From: JABSSA01 sp039984715
Lineage (GTDB): Bacteria > Pseudomonadota > Alphaproteobacteria > Rhodobacterales > Rhodobacteraceae
DNA length: 64,000 nt
Reading direction: 5' to 3'
Assembly: GCA_039984715.1 (NCBI GenBank)
Contig: JBDWUA010000014.1
Span: 409,116-473,115, forward strand
The notes beneath the pieces were generated by a model that did not search any database, was not told the origin of the DNA, and saw nothing but the letters and a program-made list of their open reading frames with translations. Shown one piece after another: positions 60,542 to 64,000 of this stretch; the first letter of the stretch is position 1; the number at the start of each line of letters is the position of its first letter. The translations under genes and the position numbers were made by a program.

Positions 60542-61873
60542 TTACTCGTCTTCAAGCGCCTCAACGGCTTTTTGCAAATCGTCCTTGGAAACCTCTTTTT
60601 CAGAGACTGTTGCCAATTCGAAAACATGGTCGACAACTTTATCCTCGAACAAAGGCGCTCGCATTTGCTGCTGCATTTGCGGATTCTTTTGGACGAACTC
60701 AAAAAATTCACGTTCTTGCCCAGGATACTGACGGGCCTGCGCCATCACAGCTTGGCTCATTTCAGCATCCGAAACTTCGACTTCGGCTTTTTGACCCAAC
60801 TCGGCCAACAACAACCCTAGACGCACGCGGCGTTCGGCCAAAGTTGTGTGTTCCTCGGTCGTTTCGATTTCAGGGTGATCATGCCCCTCAACCTCAGGAT
60901 TGTCCTCGTGCCACAGCTGATGCGCGATTTGCTTGGCTTCTGCGTCAACCAATGACGGTGGAAGGTCGAACTTTACCGCTGTGTCCAGCTCGTCCAGCAA
61001 ATGGCGTTTCATCACAGCACGTGCGGCACCAGTATATTCGGCCTCCAGACGCTCTGTGATCTGCCCTTTCAGGCCTGCAAGATCTTCGGCACCAAATTTC
61101 TTGGCCAACTCGTCATCGACCTCTGCCGCGACAGGTTCTTTGACTTCTTTGACAGTGCATTCAAACACAGCCTCTTTTCCGGCCAGATGCTCTGCTTGAT
61201 ATTCAGCAGGGAAAGTCACCGACACGGATTTTTCTTCACCCGCCTTGGAACCAACCAATTGCTCTTCAAAGCCGGGGATAAAGCTGTTTGAGCCCAGAAC
61301 CAAAGGATAATCCTCTGCGGCACCGCCTTCAAACGCTTCGCCGTCGACCTTGCCAAGGAAATCCATGACGATTTGATCGCCATCTTTCGCCTTGGACCCT
61401 TTTTTGCGGGCTTTGAAATCTTGCGCCGTTTCAGCAAGGTTGCCCAATGCTTCTTCGACGGCTGCGTCGTCAGCTTTGACGACAAGCTTTTCCAATTTGA
61501 TCTTGGACAAGTCAGCTTCTGGAATATCCGGAAGCGCTTCATAGGACATTTCGACGTTGACGTCGTCGCCCTCTTTCCAATCTTCGTTGGTCATTTTGAC
61601 GTCTGGCTGCATCGCAGGGCGTTCGCCTGACTCTTCGAAATGCTCTGCCATGGCGCCATCAATGCTTTCTTGCATCGCTTCGCCCATCAGCCGTTGGCCG
61701 AACTGCTTTTTCAAAAGTGCCATTGGCACTTTGCCTTTGCGGAAGCCTTTCATTTCGACTTCGGGCTGGGCTTCAGTCAACTTTTCATTGACCTTACTGT
61801 CCAACTCGGCAGCCGTCACGGTGATGGCGTATCCACGCTTCAAGCCTTCGTTCAGCGTTTCAGTGACCTGCAT
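60542..61873 (-). CDS. tig: Trigger factor
   Basis: The 443-residue ribosome-bound chaperone has the N-domain with QVTETLNEGLKRGYAITVTAAELDSKVNEKLTEAQPEVEMKGFRKGKVPMALLKKQFG, holding the ribosome signature GFRKGKVP. The FKBP-like domain follows (GDQIVMDFLGKVDGEAFEGGAAEDYPLVLGSNSFIPGFEEQLVG), then the helical C-domain. It stands alone with its own terminator. Confidence 0.96.
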   Translation of the reverse strand: MQVTETLNEGLKRGYAITVTAAELDSKVNEKLTEAQPEVEMKGFRKGKVPMALLKKQFGQRLMGEAMQESIDGAMAEHFEESGERPAMQPDVKMTNEDWKEGDDVNVEMSYEALPDIPEADLSKIKLEKLVVKADDAAVEEALGNLAETAQDFKARKKGSKAKDGDQIVMDFLGKVDGEAFEGGAAEDYPLVLGSNSFIPGFEEQLVGSKAGEEKSVSVTFPAEYQAEHLAGKEAVFECTVKEVKEPVAAEVDDELAKKFGAEDLAGLKGQITERLEAEYTGAARAVMKRHLLDELDTAVKFDLPPSLVDAEAKQIAHQLWHEDNPEVEGHDHPEIETTEEHTTLAERRVRLGLLLAELGQKAEVEVSDAEMSQAVMAQARQYPGQEREFFEFVQKNPQMQQQMRAPLFEDKVVDHVFELATVSEKEVSKDDLQKAVEALEDE

Positions 61874-61932
61874 GTGCGCTCCATAGGATCAAGGGGCCCA
61901 AAGCGGACCCGACATCGTAAATTCGCGCCCTT

Positions 61933-62049
61933 CTAGTTGCGCCTGCGCCGCTGTGCAAGAGCCCATTGCCAGACCAGTGCCCTACGCGTCACAACCAAGG
62001 CCGCCAAGGGGCCCAAAATCCGCAATAAAACGGCCCCTCGAATGCACAA
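61933..62049 (-). CDS. Possible 38-residue small membrane protein
   Basis: A frame begins at TTG 62049-62047 and runs to TAG 61935-61933. It encodes a hydrophobic helix (AVLLRILGPLAALVV) flanked by basic residues (TRRA; LAQRRRRN at the end). It lies between the PilJ-N protein and tig on the same strand. The Shine-Dalgarno is weak and the length short, so it may be chance. Confidence 0.2.
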   Translation of the reverse strand: MCIRGAVLLRILGPLAALVVTRRALVWQWALAQRRRRN

Positions 62050-62063
62050 TGATCACTTCGGTT

Positions 62064-62930
62064 TTATTGATGCAAATGGGCATAGGCGAACGCCACTGCG
62101 TTCATCTGGTTTAGCACCCTGTCACTTAACGCAGCGGCTTCAATCATCTGCTGCTTTGAGACTGATTGCCCTTTTCCGATCAAATCGAAAAGCACTACCA
62201 ATTTGTTCCAAGTACTCTGTGTCCGCTCTAATTGAGCTTGTATCATAACATTTGGCGGCGCTATCAGATCGCCTTGACCCGTTAACAAATCATCCAAAAC
62301 ACGTTCAAATTCATGTACCGCGTCCGATAATATCCCGCGATGATCAGCTGTATTTGAAATCAACGCGGCGAAACAAAACTCCTTCGTTGCGCGCTGTGTC
62401 AACAGACGCTGACGCCCTGCTGCATCTAGCGTTCTCAGATAGGATGGATCGACAGGACCAACATCCGTCAAACCCCTCAGGGTCGTCACCGTCTCATTTG
62501 TGGCGGCCATTACACTGTCCGTCAAAACCATAACCTGATGCACGACAATTGTATGAAAATCACCGTAAGCAAGCTGCGAATCCGCCGCTTTCAATGTTGC
62601 CCACAACCCGTCAACGTCTTCGAGGTTGGCAATCAGTGCACGGTTTGTGGCGGCGGGCCAATTTTTAACGGAATGACCATAACGCAACCATTCCTGCACT
62701 TTCGTAAACTCGGCGATCCCGTCCAGCGCCAGTTTTTTATTTCGGTCCTTTTCAATGTCCCCCAAGACATAGCACGCCGCGCGCCCAATTTGCTGAACAA
62801 GCATCCCTTGACGCCCAGCACTGTCAATCTGTGCAACCAAGACAGAATCCTCAGCCTTCACAGAAGAGACGCCAATCAGCGGACTGCCAATCAACAAAAC
62901 AGCGATAGTTCGTAAAAAATTTTGCAACAT
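62064..62930 (-). CDS. Exported protein with two PilJ-N-type sensor domains
   Basis: The 288-residue product has a signal peptide (LQNFLRTIAVLLIGSPLIGVSSVKA). Two repeats follow, each with the family motif AGRQ-x-x-L: SAGRQGMLVQQIGRAACYV at 38-56 and AAGRQRLLTQRATKEFCFA at 171-189. PilJ-N domains form four-helix bundles in the periplasmic part of chemotaxis-like receptors for type IV pili, and NarX-like modules. Here no membrane helix, HAMP or signalling domain follows, so it is a free periplasmic sensor or binding protein. The ligand is unknown. Confidence 0.8.
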   Translation of the reverse strand: MLQNFLRTIAVLLIGSPLIGVSSVKAEDSVLVAQIDSAGRQGMLVQQIGRAACYVLGDIEKDRNKKLALDGIAEFTKVQEWLRYGHSVKNWPAATNRALIANLEDVDGLWATLKAADSQLAYGDFHTIVVHQVMVLTDSVMAATNETVTTLRGLTDVGPVDPSYLRTLDAAGRQRLLTQRATKEFCFAALISNTADHRGILSDAVHEFERVLDDLLTGQGDLIAPPNVMIQAQLERTQSTWNKLVVLFDLIGKGQSVSKQQMIEAAALSDRVLNQMNAVAFAYAHLHQ

Positions 62931-63436
62931 TCGGGTACCTCACGTTCAATATGTTGCGGCTTAGCGTCAATTCGTTACTTGGTCTTTAAAAGGACCCCAA
63001 AAAACCAAAATAAACGAAGCCCAAATTCAATCCCCTAAGTATCGCAGTGGATCACCTAATGAATTGCTATGCCGGTGCTCTTTTCTGTTGATAAAAACGC
63101 TAAAATACAGCCGAAAACCTCAATCTGTTTCGCACCTGAGAACGAATCTAAATGACTGAAATAACAACAAGTTCCCGGTTGCCCTGCGAAATTTCGAGAC
63201 TTTTTTCCGCCTAAATGTGGCTTTCTTCGGGCAAAATTCCGCCCATCGGTCTGGGTGCCGCCAAAGCCCGCAACCCAATTAGCGAAAATGCTCCGATTAT
63301 TTCCCTGTGAATCCAGCGCCCTAACAAACCCAAGCGCGCGTTCCCGCCGAACCGGGCCGTTCCAGGGATTTGGCCATTTTTTTTACACACTTCTAATGGA
63401 ATCATCAACTCAAGGTTATGTAACGGGAATTTTATA
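62931..63436 (+). other. Gene-free stretch before the LamG-like gene
   Basis: About 500 bases have no supported gene. Composition changes from AT-rich (62940-63180) to mixed. A possible promoter for the next gene is TTGGCC (63370-63375), a 16-nt spacer with an 8-T run, and TCTAAT (63392-63397). A minus-strand frame at 63211-63672 is antisense to the next gene and lacks family traits. Confidence 0.4.
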
Positions 63437-64000
63437 ATGATTGCGCCGCTCGCCAACTCAACCACCGCCTCTCCAGTGCTGGAGAACACAAACACAAACA
63501 CATACGGAAATGACGCCAATTCGGCTCTGGATCTTGGGCACTCCCAAATCATGGATATGCCCAATGGGACGTTGAGTATGAGTTTTGCGTTGGGGCAGTT
63601 GTTTGGGGAGTTTGCCTTGGTGTCCAAGGATGGGCGCGACAATTCGGATGGGGATTTCAGCGTCTGGATCAAGAACGGCGTGCTGTCCGTGTCCTTTCAG
63701 GACGGGGCCGAGACCGAGTGGTTGTCGATCCCGCAAGTGCTTGAGGAAGGCTCCACCTATCAATTTGCCATGTCCTTTGGCGAGGACGGCCTGCAGCTGT
63801 GGTTGAACGGCGAACTGGTCGCGGCCGAACCGGATTTCACAACCGGGCTGGACAGCAACACCCAAAGCCTTGTGGTCGGCGGATCGCGCGCCTGGCGCAG
63901 TGATCAGACCGACGAAGCCCACTCCCTGTTTGAGGGTGAGATCGGCCATGTGCGTCTTTATGATCAGGCGCTGGACGGGGCCGATATGATCCTTCTGGCG
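63437..64000 (+). CDS. LamG/concanavalin-like surface protein, N-terminal part (runs off the window)
   Basis: The frame opens at ATG 63437 and runs 188 codons to the window edge without a stop. After a low-complexity start with ENTNTNTYGN, the beta-sandwich part has TLSMSFALGQLFGEFALVSKDGRDN, FSVWIKNGVLSVSFQDG, EEGSTYQFAMSFGEDGLQLWLNGELV and GGSRAWRSDQTDEAHSLFEGEIGHVRLYDQALDGADM. This is the LamG/laminin-G-like layout found near the start of large RTX-type calcium-binding proteins in this group. No signal peptide is seen, which suits type I secretion. The rest is outside. Confidence 0.75.
   Translation, partial: MIAPLANSTTASPVLENTNTNTYGNDANSALDLGHSQIMDMPNGTLSMSFALGQLFGEFALVSKDGRDNSDGDFSVWIKNGVLSVSFQDGAETEWLSIPQVLEEGSTYQFAMSFGEDGLQLWLNGELVAAEPDFTTGLDSNTQSLVVGGSRAWRSDQTDEAHSLFEGEIGHVRLYDQALDGADMILLA

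Noticed and set aside
63211..63672. 153-codon minus-strand frame near the right end
   Set aside because: It is antisense to the LamG-like gene and has no recognisable domain.
1..64000. tRNA genes, CRISPR arrays, insertion sequences
   Set aside because: Gaps between genes were read on both strands; no cloverleaf, spaced direct-repeat array or transposase was seen.

Overview
The window looks like chromosome of a marine alphaproteobacterium of the family Rhodobacteraceae (Roseobacter group); the genus cannot be set from sequence reading alone. The basis is a complete Rhodobacter-type gene transfer agent (GTA) cluster, the lipoyl-domain-bearing pyruvate dehydrogenase E1-beta, VPLPA-CTERM surface proteins, a bactofilin/M23 pair and the dnaX-ybaB-recR order. 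No tRNA, rRNA, CRISPR array, insertion sequence, integrase or replication origin was recognised.

Layout. 0-5 kb: the cut 5' end of a LysR regulator divergent from an FMN azoreductase, a VPLPA-CTERM exported protein with a long leader, a zinc metallopeptidase with an ankyrin-repeat protein, and an exonuclease-like protein. 5-9 kb: dnaX, a GNAT acetyltransferase, ybaB/ebfC and recR. 9-17 kb (minus): dihydrolipoyl dehydrogenase, a DUF924 protein, an MFS transporter, queA and a 1131-residue AsmA/YhdP-like protein. 17-20.5 kb (plus): bcp peroxiredoxin coupled to a DUF455 ferritin-like protein, then an M23 endopeptidase overlapping a bactofilin. 20.6-25.4 kb: DUF3179 protein, two overlapping cyclophilins, pgk, an SDR and ftsB. 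25.6-29.3 kb: pdhA-pdhB-pdhC. 29.3-31.7 kb: cysK, cysE and a DksA-type zinc-finger protein. 31.7-45.8 kb (minus): the whole GTA structural cluster, gp1 to gp15. 46.1-51.8 kb (minus): mltG, fabF, a GNAT gene, acpP, fabG and fabD. 52-54.6 kb: a cytochrome b561-YceI fusion facing a stand-alone YceI. 54.8-56.1 kb: rpsF-rpsR-rplI. 56.3-60.3 kb (minus): a TPR protein ending in a Cu/Zn-SOD-like domain that carries a five-fold His/Met-rich repeat, and next to it a second VPLPA-CTERM protein. 60.5-63 kb: tig and a protein with two PilJ-N-type domains. The window ends inside a LamG-like gene.

How parts work together. pdhABC lacks its own E3 gene, and lpd lies 15 kb away in the opposite orientation. The two promoters share an 18-bp palindrome, which suggests one repressor controls the whole complex. 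The GTA cluster has a well-formed sigma70-type promoter on the minus strand. A near-perfect palindrome covers its -10, three CGTTCG-type repeats surround its -35, a consensus CtrA box lies upstream, and a leader hairpin followed by a T-rich stretch precedes gp1. fabD-fabG-acpP-fabF form the fatty-acid block, and acpP has its own promoter.

The least ordinary object is the TPR/SOD-like protein at 56.3-58.9 kb. It joins a predicted periplasmic TPR solenoid to a SodC-type fold whose metal-loop region holds 80 residues of DHAAMGHEM repeats, beside a VPLPA-CTERM surface protein.
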